Part shown: positions 33,224-42,185 of the stretch, in pieces
Position numbering within the stretch: the first letter of the stretch is position 1
Layout of the letters: every line of letters begins with the position of its first letter
NCBI GenBank assembly: GCA_964568075.1
Contig: CAZMOM010000026.1
Span: forward strand, 1 to 47,320
Length of the DNA: 47,320 nt
Direction: 5' to 3'
Source: MnTg04 sp964568075
GTDB lineage: Bacteria; Pseudomonadota; Gammaproteobacteria; Steroidobacterales; MnTg04
Translations under genes and position numbers: made by a program
Notes under the pieces: generated by a model
The model's input: only the letters and a program-made list of their open reading frames with translations
What the model was told of the DNA's origin: nothing
The model's database searches: none

Positions 33224-34549
33224 CTAACTGCCTCGCCCGATCCCGTAATAGATAAAACCTTCTTGTTTCAAGTGCTCCGGATCATACAGATTCCGGCCAT
33301 CGAAGATCACGGGCGAACTCAGCTCCTGCTTGAGCAGGTCGAGGTCCGGGCTGCGAAATTCCAGCCACTCGGTGACGATCGCCAGCGCGTCCGCGCCGCG
33401 CACCGCATCCCCCGACGATTCACACAAGACCAGGTCGTCCCGTTTCCCATAAAACTGCCGCGCCTTGTCCATCGCCTCGGGGTCATAGGCGCGAACCTTC
33501 GCCCCGGCCTTCCACAGCGACTCGATCAGTACCCTGGAAGGCGCCTCACGCATGTCATCGGTATTGGGTTTGAACGCCAGCCCCCACACAGCGATGGTCT
33601 TGCCCTTCAGACGGCGCCCGAAATGCGCCTTAATCTTATCCGGCAGCACCTTTTTTTGCCGCTCGTTGACCGCCTGCACCGAGTCGAGCAGATCCGGCTG
33701 ATAGCCGGCCTCTTTCGCCGAATGCGCCAACGCGCGCACGTCCTTTGGAAAACACGAGCCGCCATAACCGCTGCCCGGATAAATAAAGTGATACCCGATC
33801 CGCGGGTCCGAGCCGATGCCGATCCGCACCTTCTCGATATCGGCGCCCAGCCGGTCGGCCAGGTTCGCCAGTTCGTTCATAAAACTGATTTTCGTCGCCA
33901 GCATCGCGTTGGCCGCGTATTTGGTCAGCTCGGCCGAGCGCACATCCATGATCAGCAGCTTGTCATGGTTGCGGTTAAACGGTTCATACAGCGCCTTGAT
34001 CTGTTCCGCTGCGTGCACGCTGTCGGTACCGAGCACGATGCGATCGGGTTTCATGAAATCGCCGATCGCGGCACCCTCTTTCAAAAACTCAGGATTTGCG
34101 ACCACATCGAAATCGATGTCGGCCTTGCGCTTGTGCAAAACCGAGTCAATTTTTTCCCTGACCTTATCGGCCGTACCCACCGGTACCGTCGATTTATTGA
34201 TCACGACACGATAATCGCCGATGTGCTCGCCGATCGTCTGCGCCACCGCCAGCACGTGTTGAAGATCCGCCGAACCATCCTTCCCGGGTGGCGTACCCAC
34301 ACAGATCAACTGGAACAGACCAAACTTCACCGCCCGTTTGGCATCGGCGGTAAATTCCAGGCGCCCGGCCGCCTGATTGCGTTCGATCATCAAAGCCAGC
34401 CCCGGCTCGAATATCGGCACCTCGCCGGCATTCAGAGCTTTGATCCTCGCCTCATCGATATCCATGCACAGCACCCGGTTGCCGACCTCGGCAAAACAGG
34501 CCCCCGTGACCAGGCCAACATACCCGGATCCAAAAATCGTGATTTTCAT
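33224..34549 (-). CDS. ugd: UDP-glucose/GDP-mannose 6-dehydrogenase family
   Basis: Oxidises a nucleotide sugar twice with NAD to the uronic acid form. The N-terminal Rossmann loop is TIFGSGYVGLVTGACFAEVG. CVGTPPGKDGSADL, NKSTVPVGTADKVRE and NPEFLKEGAAIGDFM follow in order. The catalytic Cys is in PGSGYGGSCFPKDVRAL. A C-terminal NAD-fold (GLAFKPNTDDMREAPS) completes the enzyme. 441 residues, usual length. UDP-glucose is the likelier substrate; with manB/manC next door GDP-mannose is the alternative (AlgD-like). It is upstream of the permease on the same strand, with the MITE between them. Confidence 0.92.
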   Translation of the reverse strand: MKITIFGSGYVGLVTGACFAEVGNRVLCMDIDEARIKALNAGEVPIFEPGLALMIERNQAAGRLEFTADAKRAVKFGLFQLICVGTPPGKDGSADLQHVLAVAQTIGEHIGDYRVVINKSTVPVGTADKVREKIDSVLHKRKADIDFDVVANPEFLKEGAAIGDFMKPDRIVLGTDSVHAAEQIKALYEPFNRNHDKLLIMDVRSAELTKYAANAMLATKISFMNELANLADRLGADIEKVRIGIGSDPRIGYHFIYPGSGYGGSCFPKDVRALAHSAKEAGYQPDLLDSVQAVNERQKKVLPDKIKAHFGRRLKGKTIAVWGLAFKPNTDDMREAPSRVLIESLWKAGAKVRAYDPEAMDKARQFYGKRDDLVLCESSGDAVRGADALAIVTEWLEFRSPDLDLLKQELSSPVIFDGRNLYDPEHLKQEGFIYYGIGRGS

Positions 34550-34846
34550 CGGCTAATACAACTTCTTGTTTTTAATAGTTTCTTTTTTTCTACCAGTGAG
34601 ATTGTAGGAGCGGCTTTAGCCGCGATGCCCACTTGGGACGGGCGAAAAGACCCTCCTCTGCATTCGCTATTCCGCTGCCCTGATCGGTCCAAGCCTACCT
34701 ACAAGTCTCCTATTGGCCGTCGGAGAGCCTGTCAGGCCCGATGGATGCAAAAAAATCACCCACTTTCCCCGCCACAACAGCGGGTAACAATCGCACGCAA
34801 GGCCTTAATTTTCAAGACAATTTAGCCAAATAACGGCGCAAAACCA
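34550..34846. other. Intergenic region with one REP copy
   Basis: Holds the REP at 34603-34625 and a short run of T and C. No gene is seen. Confidence 0.4.
34603..34625. repeat. REP sequence
   Basis: TGTAGGAGCGGCTTTAGCCG plus CGA; the palindromic core is CGGCTTTAGCCG. It is the exact inverse of the copy at 28543-28565, so the two bracket manB-manC-permease-ugd. Confidence 0.85.
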
Positions 34847-36346
34847 TCAGAGCCTCTTTGTCCAGCGCAGAAAAACCGTGCCCTCGTCCTCGATGACCGA
34901 CCCGGTATCGTAAAAATCGTACCCAATCCCGATATTGATCTCGCCGACCTTCGAATTCCACGCCCGGTTGAGCGCGACATTCCACAGTCCATCCTTGCCC
35001 GGGGACACCGAGTTTGCCCGCGTGCCCCCCACGTTCAGGCGAATCCGGCGCAGCAGAAAATTCCAGTAACTGCCTTGTTCCTGGGTCAGCACCAGGCCCA
35101 GCGAGTACATTTCCCCATCGTTATCCATCGAATGCCCGATCGGACGGCCACGGTAGCGATAGCCATCCAGGTAAATTCCATGTTCGTACGCCCCATCGAA
35201 TCTCTTGATATCGTCATAGAAATTGAGCGTGGTATTGGCCGCTTCCAGGTGAATCCGAAACGACCCCGGCAAAAACGACCCGGTCCTCTCGCCCCAGATT
35301 TCGATGCCGCCCAGCCCGATCCAACGCGATGGCAAACCACCGGCTTCATCTTCGGCGGTAAATTGCGAGTAAATAGCGAGAGGCCAGCCCTTCGCGCTCG
35401 GCACCCAGCGAAAATCCACGGCCGCCAACTGATTACCGGGCTCGTCCGCAAGCGGAGTGTTCGGACCGCGATTCTCGCCAAAGACACTCAGTGAATCCAA
35501 AAACGTATCAAACCCACAGGGCCGGCCCTCGCCACACCATTGCGCCGTGCGCGATAGGCCGATCTCGAGACTCCGAGCCGGTCTGAAACCGATCCGCAAA
35601 CCCCAAAGACGCACGTTGGGCACGGCCCGGTCCTGTTCCAATTGCCCATAAATGAACTGGTAAGTCCACGGCCCGATCCAGCTCAGCCATTTGCTTTTGA
35701 ACGGCTTGGAAGCGCTCCGTTGCAGGCTGAAAACCGGAATCGGCCGCGCGTTGCTGGACAAAATAAGACTGCCATCCCAGCCCGGCCCCCACCAGCGCTG
35801 TTGCGTGCTGACGGAAAACATCTGGTTCTTCCAGATAAAGGCGATATAGGAATCGTCCCCCCGATAGGTTTTCTCATCCTGCGCATTGGATACCGCTTGC
35901 ACATTCAGACCGTAAGCGAATGAATTGCCCATCCACTCAATGCCAACGCCCGCCTCACCGCTTTCCCGCGTAGTGTCCTCAAATGTCCGAAACAAAGTCG
36001 GTTTGTAGACACCGGCCAGATACCCAGTAGCCCGCACACCGCCGATCTTCTTTTCTGTCGCGATCCGTTTTAGCAGATGTTGGTATGCATCGGCGGTAAC
36101 ACCGCTGAGCTGATCGACGTCTTCGAAAACAACCAGGTCCCTGGCTACATCGGCCCATGCGATCGGCCATGTTGTCACTGGTGAATTGATTACTCCGGCA
36201 TCGGCGAGAAGCTGGATTTCATTGCGAACGCCGCTGTCGCCCGGATCGAGCCAGGGGCCGGCATAAAGTGATCCGGACAAGAAAAGCCCGGAGATCAAAA
36301 ATAGGATTACGCTCCCTGTCTGGGTTGGCACATTATCGTTGGACAT
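34847..36346 (-). CDS. wzi: Wzi-type capsule assembly outer-membrane protein
   Basis: A 499-residue exported protein. An N-terminal signal peptide (VILFLISGLFLSGSLYAG) is followed by GPWLDPGDSGVRNEIQLLAD, then an alternating hydrophobic/polar beta-barrel. The family motif QRWWGPGWDGSLILSSNARP is present. The terminal residues LRWTKRL are typical of an outer-membrane strand end. It fits the Capsule_assembly_Wzi family, which anchors capsular polysaccharide at the surface. I chose the ATG at 36346 over the TTG upstream. It is upstream of ugd and the other sugar genes on the same strand. Confidence 0.85.
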   Translation of the reverse strand: MSNDNVPTQTGSVILFLISGLFLSGSLYAGPWLDPGDSGVRNEIQLLADAGVINSPVTTWPIAWADVARDLVVFEDVDQLSGVTADAYQHLLKRIATEKKIGGVRATGYLAGVYKPTLFRTFEDTTRESGEAGVGIEWMGNSFAYGLNVQAVSNAQDEKTYRGDDSYIAFIWKNQMFSVSTQQRWWGPGWDGSLILSSNARPIPVFSLQRSASKPFKSKWLSWIGPWTYQFIYGQLEQDRAVPNVRLWGLRIGFRPARSLEIGLSRTAQWCGEGRPCGFDTFLDSLSVFGENRGPNTPLADEPGNQLAAVDFRWVPSAKGWPLAIYSQFTAEDEAGGLPSRWIGLGGIEIWGERTGSFLPGSFRIHLEAANTTLNFYDDIKRFDGAYEHGIYLDGYRYRGRPIGHSMDNDGEMYSLGLVLTQEQGSYWNFLLRRIRLNVGGTRANSVSPGKDGLWNVALNRAWNSKVGEINIGIGYDFYDTGSVIEDEGTVFLRWTKRL

Positions 36347-36800
36347 TAAAGCCTGACCCAATGCGATATTGGCGATAGTTTACCTGCATTGGCGCAAAAT
36401 CGCTCAGGGTGTGACCAATCTGATCTGGTCGTTTTATTTTAGTAACCGCGCTGGATTTCGGTGAAACTCAGTCAGGAAAGGTCTGCCATTGAGTTGGCAT
36501 GGAAAGACTGAAAAGCGAAAACGGTTATTCCTGAGAGAAAAAACAGTCCTGGCGCGTCATAAACAGATAACGCGGCTATATCGCCCCCGCCGATCGATTT
36601 CGGATTATTCCTGATCACCTTTATAGCCTCCCCTTTCCGCCGCAAAGCGCGGTCCCGGCCACAGGCTTTAGAGGAGATTAGGAAACGCAATGAACCTAAC
36701 TGCTTGAAGTCATGTGACCGAGACCGCAACCCGACCGCGTTTGCCTGATACTCGTGTTTCGTTCTCTCAGGCAAGCCTGATTTTTTGTGAGACTCCCTTG
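36347..36800. other. Intergenic region upstream of wzi
   Basis: A minus-strand ORF of 125 codons occupies part of it but lacks a ribosome site, recognisable motifs and a plausible protein composition, so I do not call it. Nothing else is visible. Confidence 0.35.
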
Positions 36801-37028
36801 CTAGTAGCTCCTTATCGGCCAGCGCAGGAACCGGTTGGGTGATTCCCATCGCCGATGACCCTGCCCCCGTCGAATTAACCGTTTTCGATATCTGACCCTG
36901 CAGTCATTGCCGCAGCACTCGCACGGTGGCAAAGAGTCGTTGTCATCACGCAGTGTTACAGTCCAGATAAGGCAGCACGTACACTGGTACGTGCCTATTC
37001 CTGGTTTTTCGCCGGTAGCGTAGAACAC
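36801..37028 (-). CDS. Small zinc-ribbon protein
   Basis: A 75-residue protein with a two-Cys knuckle pair: YATGEKPGIGTYQCTCCLIW and LPPCECCGNDCRVRYRKR. The TGEKPGxGTYxCxxC ... LPPCxxCG arrangement is that of small 'zinc ribbon-containing' proteins. A GGGGA site precedes the GTG start. The C-terminal 25 residues are basic and unconserved. It lies between wzi and the divergent TPR-CHAT gene, so it may share their intergenic region; its function is unknown. Confidence 0.65.
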   Translation of the reverse strand: MFYATGEKPGIGTYQCTCCLIWTVTLRDDNDSLPPCECCGNDCRVRYRKRLIRRGQGHRRWESPNRFLRWPIRSY

Positions 37029-37250
37029 GCACGGTCCCCATCAAGAGGCTGTTTAACCATAAGCTGTCGCGGGCCCTGGAAATATCTCACTTGACTTCGA
37101 TCTTTCCTCGGGCGAGACAGCGCACAGTCAAATAAGAAAACAGGCTCCCGACGCCGCCGCTGGCACATTCATTTCCGGCAGTACATTTTCGGCCCTCATC
37201 AGCCGCTATACTGCAAATCCAGTGACTTTTCGTCGGGTACTCGTCCGCCA

Positions 37251-40200
37251 ATGCGTTACAGCGTCTGTTCTTTTCTAATTGCTCTAACGATGCTTCCGCT
37301 ATCGACTCTGGCGGTGGGCAGTGACCGGCCAATGGTCCTTGAACTTGAGCCTGGAATCTCTGTGGAAGAACCTTTATCGGGCGGCCAGGAAAAGCGCTAT
37401 CGCATTTCGCTGCCGACCGCAGGCTACTGGCTCTTCTCTGTTGACCAGCATGGCATCGACGTGGAACTTTCAGTCAAGGGTAAGAATTCCCCGGCTGTGA
37501 CCGTTGACGGATTGACCGATCGATATTTATCTGACAGTCATGTGGAATCGATAGAAAACGCTGCACAATTCGAAGTCACCGTTCGATCTATCGAAAAAGC
37601 CGTTTCACCGGGTCGCTACACGTTCGTTGTCGAACGGTTATTGGATGCGACCCCAGAAGAGCGTCGCAGAATCGAAGCAGCGGCCGCGACTGCGACGGCC
37701 AACCGCCAAATCCGGGAAGCTCAGGCGAGGTCTTTCGAGTTCGCAGAGACCAACTATGACATCGCCCTGGCAATTTGGCGCGCCTTGGCCGATCCGCGTG
37801 AATTGGCAGATGCGTTATATCGCGCCGGAGCCATTAAAAACCAAACCGGCAATGGTGCGGATGCTATCAATCTCCTTCGCGAGGCCAGGTTACTCTACCG
37901 TGAAACGGGTAATCGAATTGTCGAAAGTGAAATCTCGAATTTAATTGGCCTGGTTCATCTTTATCGAAGCGAGTATGAGGAAGCGGAACTCGCGTTCGAA
38001 TCCGCGCTGGAATCACGCAGCGCGATCGCCGACCCTTACGGCAACGCAACGATAAACAACAATCTTTGTTTACTTCTGCATTATCGCGGCAATGTCCACG
38101 ACGCGGCGGATTGTTACAGCGCGGTTCTTGAAATATTTATCCGTCTGCATGAAATGCGGCGGATCGCCGTATTACAAAACAACCTGGGTCGAGCTTACGA
38201 CATTCTGGGCGAACCCGCACTGGCCCGGACTTATCTTGAAAGAGCAATCGCTCTCAGAAAACAGCAAAAAGACCCGAGCAAGATGGCCTCGTCCCTGAAT
38301 AATCTCGCCTTGCTGGAGCGGCGCCTCGGTAATTTTCAGGTAGCCATTGCAACCTATATGGAAGCGTTGAAAATCGAGGAAGCCATCGGCGATAAACACA
38401 CGCGTGCCATCACTCTGCACAACATCGGAGCCGCCTATTGGCATCTTGGCAACCCGGATACGGCATTGGGGTTTCTGCTGCAGGCACTAAAGCTGCGACG
38501 CGAATTAAATAACGTTCGTGGCCAGGGGTCCACGCTCACTGGCCTGGCGCAGGTGTATCGTGCGCTCGACCAGCCGGGCGAGGCCAGGGCGTCACTTGAA
38601 GAAGCTTTGTCCCTGCGCCTGGCCAGCCAGGATAAAATGGGACAAGGACGCGCTTATCTCGAGCTGGGAATCAATCGGGATGCAAGCGATGACTCTGCGA
38701 GTTCGCTGGCTAATCTGGATCGGGCTATAGAGCTGTTCCAGGCAACCGGCGATCGACAGATGCTGGCATCGGCCTGGCTGGAGAGAGGACGGTTTTTTTC
38801 CGCTCAAAACAGGCCCGCGCTGGCGAAACAGAGTCTTGACCGATCGCTGGCGATCAGCGATTCCGCTATGGCCCCTTTCGGCCAGGCAGCGGCTTTATCA
38901 GAACTTGCCCGTCTGCAACAACACCAGGGTCAATACCGAACTGCCCTGGATTTGACTGAACGCAGCATCGGCATACTGGATTCGATTCGCAATCAAATAG
39001 GCAACCCGGCCTTGCGCGCCTCCTTTGCTGGAGTGAGGCAACAGACTTACGAATTACGCGTGGATCTGCTGATGAGCCTGCACGAAGAAGATCGGCGCGC
39101 CGGTTACGCTGACGCGGCCTTGTCGGCGAACGACTGGCGGCTCGCCCGATCGCTGACCGAATTAATCGAGGAATCCAGAGTAGATTTGTATCGCGATGTC
39201 GATCCGAATCTGAGTTTGCGAAGACGCGATCTTGTCGAAAGGGCAGGGGCCAAAGCCAGCTATCTGGATAGATTAGCCAGGCGAAACGATCGCAACACTG
39301 ATATTCAGCAAGTGGGGCTCGAGATCGACAAAATCCTTGCAGAGCTCGACGTCTTGGATGCGCAAATCAGACGAAAAAATTCTCGGATCAGCGAATTAAA
39401 GCAACCAACTCGATTGACGCGCGCTGAAATCCAGCAGCTGCTGGATAGCGAAACCGTATTGCTACACTATTATCTCGGGGAAAAACGCAGTTTTCTCTGG
39501 TTGATCACTGCTGCGACCCTCGACACCTACATATTACCGGCGCGCGACGAACTCGAAGCGTTGGCGCGGACGGTCTATGACGAATTCAGCCACCTGACCA
39601 TCGGGGCATCGTGTTCGGCAACGAATGCGATGCGTCAGCTTTCCAACGCTCTTCTCGGTCAGGTCAGGGACAAGATAAAAAACAGGCGGTTACTTGTGGT
39701 GCCCGATGGCGCCATTTCATACGTGACTTTTTCCGCCCTGCCCGACCCGAACGCGCCGCCGTCGCTTGCCGGCGAGTGTTACACCGCGCTGGTGAAGAAC
39801 CATGAGGTCGTCAATCTGCCGTCGGCAACCACTCTTTCGGCGCAACGCAAGACCAGCGCCGGACGTACACTGGCGCGGCGCGCAATAGCGATATTCGCAG
39901 ACCCGGTTTATGGCGCAACCGACCCACGCATGGCGGACGTTGAAACGTCTGCCGCGCCGGCATCTCGAATGCCCGCTGTGGCAGAGGCTGGAATCCTGGA
40001 CAATCCTGATGAACCGGAACGGCTTGCGGCGACGGGCATCGAGGCCAAGATGATCGCGGCCGCAGAATCCGACTGGGACACAGACACTTTCCTTGGCTTT
40101 AGCGCGAACAAAGATACATTGGTCACGGCAGCCACGGGCGACTACCGGGTCTTGCATATTGCAACACACGGGATACTCGACAGCCAGCGACCCAGCCTGA

Positions 40201-40592
40201 GCAGCCTGCTGCTGTCGCGATATTCCGCAGATGGTCAATTGCGTGATGGCTATCTTCGATTGCAGGATATTTACAGTCTCAGATTAAAATCGGAGCTGAT
40301 TGTTCTGAGCGGGTGCGAGACCGCCCTCGGCAGGAAAATACGCGGCGAAGGATTTATGGGCCTGACCCGAGGATTCATGTACGCGGGCGCAAGGATGGTG
40401 ATCGCCAGTTTATGGCGGGTCGAGGACACCGCTACGGCCGAGTTGATGCAGCATTTCTACCATGCCGTAATGCAGGATGACATGACCGCCGCGCAGGCGC
40501 TGCGCTACGCGCAGCTAGAGATCGCTAAAGATCGGCGGTGGCAACAGCCTTATTATTGGGCTGCTTTTGTGCTGCAGGGCGACTGGCGGTAA
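37251..40592 (+). CDS. Secreted TPR-CHAT protease
   Basis: A 1113-residue protein. A Sec signal peptide (MRYSVCSFLIALTMLPLSTL, cleavage near residue 21-22) implies the periplasm or beyond. Residues about 30-130 form a beta-sandwich resembling pre-peptidase domains (SGGQEKRYRISLPTAGYWLF). About 165-620 hold ten or so TPRs (NEFASALEA-type helices such as LNNLALLERRLGNFQVAIAT). About 640-760 is a charged helical linker. About 780-1113 is the CHAT domain with both catalytic residues: His973 (VLHIATHGILDSQ) and Cys1022 (ELIVLSGCETALG). The C-terminal YYWAAFVLQGDW is the usual CHAT end. It begins a co-directional island with a small protein, an ECF sigma factor and an anti-sigma-like protein. Proteolysis of a partner is inference; the substrate is not known. 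Confidence 0.92.
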   Translation: MRYSVCSFLIALTMLPLSTLAVGSDRPMVLELEPGISVEEPLSGGQEKRYRISLPTAGYWLFSVDQHGIDVELSVKGKNSPAVTVDGLTDRYLSDSHVESIENAAQFEVTVRSIEKAVSPGRYTFVVERLLDATPEERRRIEAAAATATANRQIREAQARSFEFAETNYDIALAIWRALADPRELADALYRAGAIKNQTGNGADAINLLREARLLYRETGNRIVESEISNLIGLVHLYRSEYEEAELAFESALESRSAIADPYGNATINNNLCLLLHYRGNVHDAADCYSAVLEIFIRLHEMRRIAVLQNNLGRAYDILGEPALARTYLERAIALRKQQKDPSKMASSLNNLALLERRLGNFQVAIATYMEALKIEEAIGDKHTRAITLHNIGAAYWHLGNPDTALGFLLQALKLRRELNNVRGQGSTLTGLAQVYRALDQPGEARASLEEALSLRLASQDKMGQGRAYLELGINRDASDDSASSLANLDRAIELFQATGDRQMLASAWLERGRFFSAQNRPALAKQSLDRSLAISDSAMAPFGQAAALSELARLQQHQGQYRTALDLTERSIGILDSIRNQIGNPALRASFAGVRQQTYELRVDLLMSLHEEDRRAGYADAALSANDWRLARSLTELIEESRVDLYRDVDPNLSLRRRDLVERAGAKASYLDRLARRNDRNTDIQQVGLEIDKILAELDVLDAQIRRKNSRISELKQPTRLTRAEIQQLLDSETVLLHYYLGEKRSFLWLITAATLDTYILPARDELEALARTVYDEFSHLTIGASCSATNAMRQLSNALLGQVRDKIKNRRLLVVPDGAISYVTFSALPDPNAPPSLAGECYTALVKNHEVVNLPSATTLSAQRKTSAGRTLARRAIAIFADPVYGATDPRMADVETSAAPASRMPAVAEAGILDNPDEPERLAATGIEAKMIAAAESDWDTDTFLGFSANKDTLVTAATGDYRVLHIATHGILDSQRPSLSSLLLSRYSADGQLRDGYLRLQDIYSLRLKSELIVLSGCETALGRKIRGEGFMGLTRGFMYAGARMVIASLWRVEDTATAELMQHFYHAVMQDDMTAAQALRYAQLEIAKDRRWQQPYYWAAFVLQGDWR

Positions 40593-40771
40593 AGAGATTG
40601 TTCATCGACTGCGGCTTGAGATAATTTGCGTCGTCGCATCAGTAATGATCTGAGAAGCGCATAAAGAACCAGACGGACTGTGTGCGTCGTCGTCGGAAAT
40701 CGCCGCCATGGCCTGGCCAGGCACAATGAATTCGGACAGCGAACTCACCCAAATACTGAGGAGAGATAAAT

Positions 40772-41161
40772 ATGGCTATCGAAAATTTCCTGAAAAAGTG
40801 GGCGATCAGAACTTCGACGACCTCTGTCATCGCCATCGACGATAAGTTGCGTATCGATCGCGATGGACGAACGCCAAAAATCAGATTTCGTTGTGAATCG
40901 CCCAATCAGGCTACCGTTGCGCTTTGGGCGGCTGTTCACGATTGCCAGTGGTTCGCCGGAGGCGGTGACGCCGGGCATCTCGCAGGCACCATTGCTGACC
41001 CCGCGAACGATTCCTTTCCACTGGCAATTACCTATGCAGAGGGCAGCCCGAATCGAATCCACCTCGAGGTCGTTGGGGCCCCCTCCGGTGATGGGTCGGT
41101 TATTGCGCTGGGCGGCGGAGGCGGAGCCGGCGACGCCGGCGGAGACGACGATCTGAATTAA
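40772..41161 (+). CDS. 129-residue protein with Gly/Asp-rich tail, CHAT-linked
   Basis: Begins MAIENFLKKWAIRTSTTSVI, with a short amphipathic start and no signal peptide. The middle (RIDRDGRTPKIRFRCESPNQ) looks beta-rich. It ends in a flexible tail GGGGGAGDAGGDDDLN. A strong AGGAGAG ribosome site is 6-8 bases before the ATG. It sits between the TPR-CHAT gene and the sigma gene, so it belongs to the island. I do not recognise it. Flexible Gly-rich tails suit protease targets or leader-like peptides, but that is speculation. Confidence 0.75.
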   Translation: MAIENFLKKWAIRTSTTSVIAIDDKLRIDRDGRTPKIRFRCESPNQATVALWAAVHDCQWFAGGGDAGHLAGTIADPANDSFPLAITYAEGSPNRIHLEVVGAPSGDGSVIALGGGGGAGDAGGDDDLN

Positions 41162-41473
41162 TACTGGCAGGCCGTTACCGCCCCGGCAAACAGCATCGGC
41201 TGCCGGGTCACCGTAAAAGTGGATTACGTCCCAAATGCGTACCTTGCCGGCTGGACGGTGAAGGCAAAGGCAGAAACACGCGGTCGTACTGGGCTCAAAT
41301 GTGGCCCGGCTCGCCCGGTAACGCTATCATTGATCTTCCATAGGCCAATAATGATAAAGGATTTGCAGGTACGACCAATTCGGGACTGCGCTTTGTACCT
41401 TTTGGGCCCGGTGTTCCTCTGGCCACGCGTGATGCATGCGTCAGGCAGGGCAAAAGCAGTGTTCGTGACCCCG

Positions 41474-42082
41474 ATGGCGGACCCTGCTGCAATGGAAGAC
41501 AAAAAACAATTAGCCATTGATTTTGCCAATCGTGTTTCCAGTGGCGACAAATCCGCCGAAACCGAATTGATCGACCATTATGGCCAGGGGTTGCAGCTGA
41601 TGCTGCTGCAACGGACCGGCGACCGGCAACTGGCGAACGATTTGTTCCAGGACACTTTTATCATTGTAATCGAGCGACTGCGCAAAGCGACCCTGGATGA
41701 GCCTGAAAAACTGGGCGGATTTATCCACGGAACCGCGAGAAATCTGCTGATTGGCGATCTTCGGAAGAAAGCCCGCCGGAAAACGTTCGCCAGCAGCGAC
41801 CTAGTCGCCGAGGCTCCAGACAGCCAGTCAGGATCTTTCGAGCAGATAAGCCAAACCGAAGAGGCGAAGATCGTACACAAACTGATCAATGAGATGTCGT
41901 CCAAACGGGACAAAGCCGTGCTGCTTCGCTTTTACATCAATGAGGAAGACAAGAGAAATATCTGCTCCGACCTGGACTTGAGCAGCATACATTTCAATCG
42001 CGTCCTTTTCCGGGCCAGGCGCAGATTCAAGGAACTGCTGACCCAGTATGAAAACGACAACCACGAAAGGATAAGGGGCTGA
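41474..42082 (+). CDS. ECF-family RNA polymerase sigma factor
   Basis: About 202 residues from the ATG at 41474. Region 2 is seen in GQGLQLMLLQRTGDRQLAND, LFQDTFIIVIERLRKATLDE and LGGFIHGTARNLLIGDLRKK (core binding, -10 recognition). Region 4 is seen in MSSKRDKAVLLRFYINEEDK and SSIHFNRVLFRARRRFKELL (-35 recognition). The longer frame from 41219 includes 85 unconserved codons; an ATG at 41492 is another option. It is followed at 104 bases by the anti-sigma-like gene. Direction and spacing put it in the CHAT island. Confidence 0.88.
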   Translation: MADPAAMEDKKQLAIDFANRVSSGDKSAETELIDHYGQGLQLMLLQRTGDRQLANDLFQDTFIIVIERLRKATLDEPEKLGGFIHGTARNLLIGDLRKKARRKTFASSDLVAEAPDSQSGSFEQISQTEEAKIVHKLINEMSSKRDKAVLLRFYINEEDKRNICSDLDLSSIHFNRVLFRARRRFKELLTQYENDNHERIRG

Positions 42083-42185
42083 TGAAATCGGTTCGTCCTG
42101 TTGCGATCATATCCACCGGAAACCCATACGGCCCGGCATACCCCCGTCGTGTAATGCGTGGCAGAACGACGAGGGAGGCTTGATC

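Noticed and set aside
36472..36849. Minus-strand ORF of 125 codons between wzi and the zinc-ribbon gene
   Set aside because: No ribosome site, no recognisable motif, overlaps the better-supported zinc-ribbon ORF, and composition looks like chance.
37087..37332. Minus-strand ORF across the start of the TPR-CHAT gene
   Set aside because: Overlaps the signal-peptide coding region of a clear gene and has no supporting features.
41219..41473. Extended N-terminus for the ECF sigma factor
   Set aside because: The 85 extra residues are unlike any sigma factor and no ribosome site supports the upstream start.
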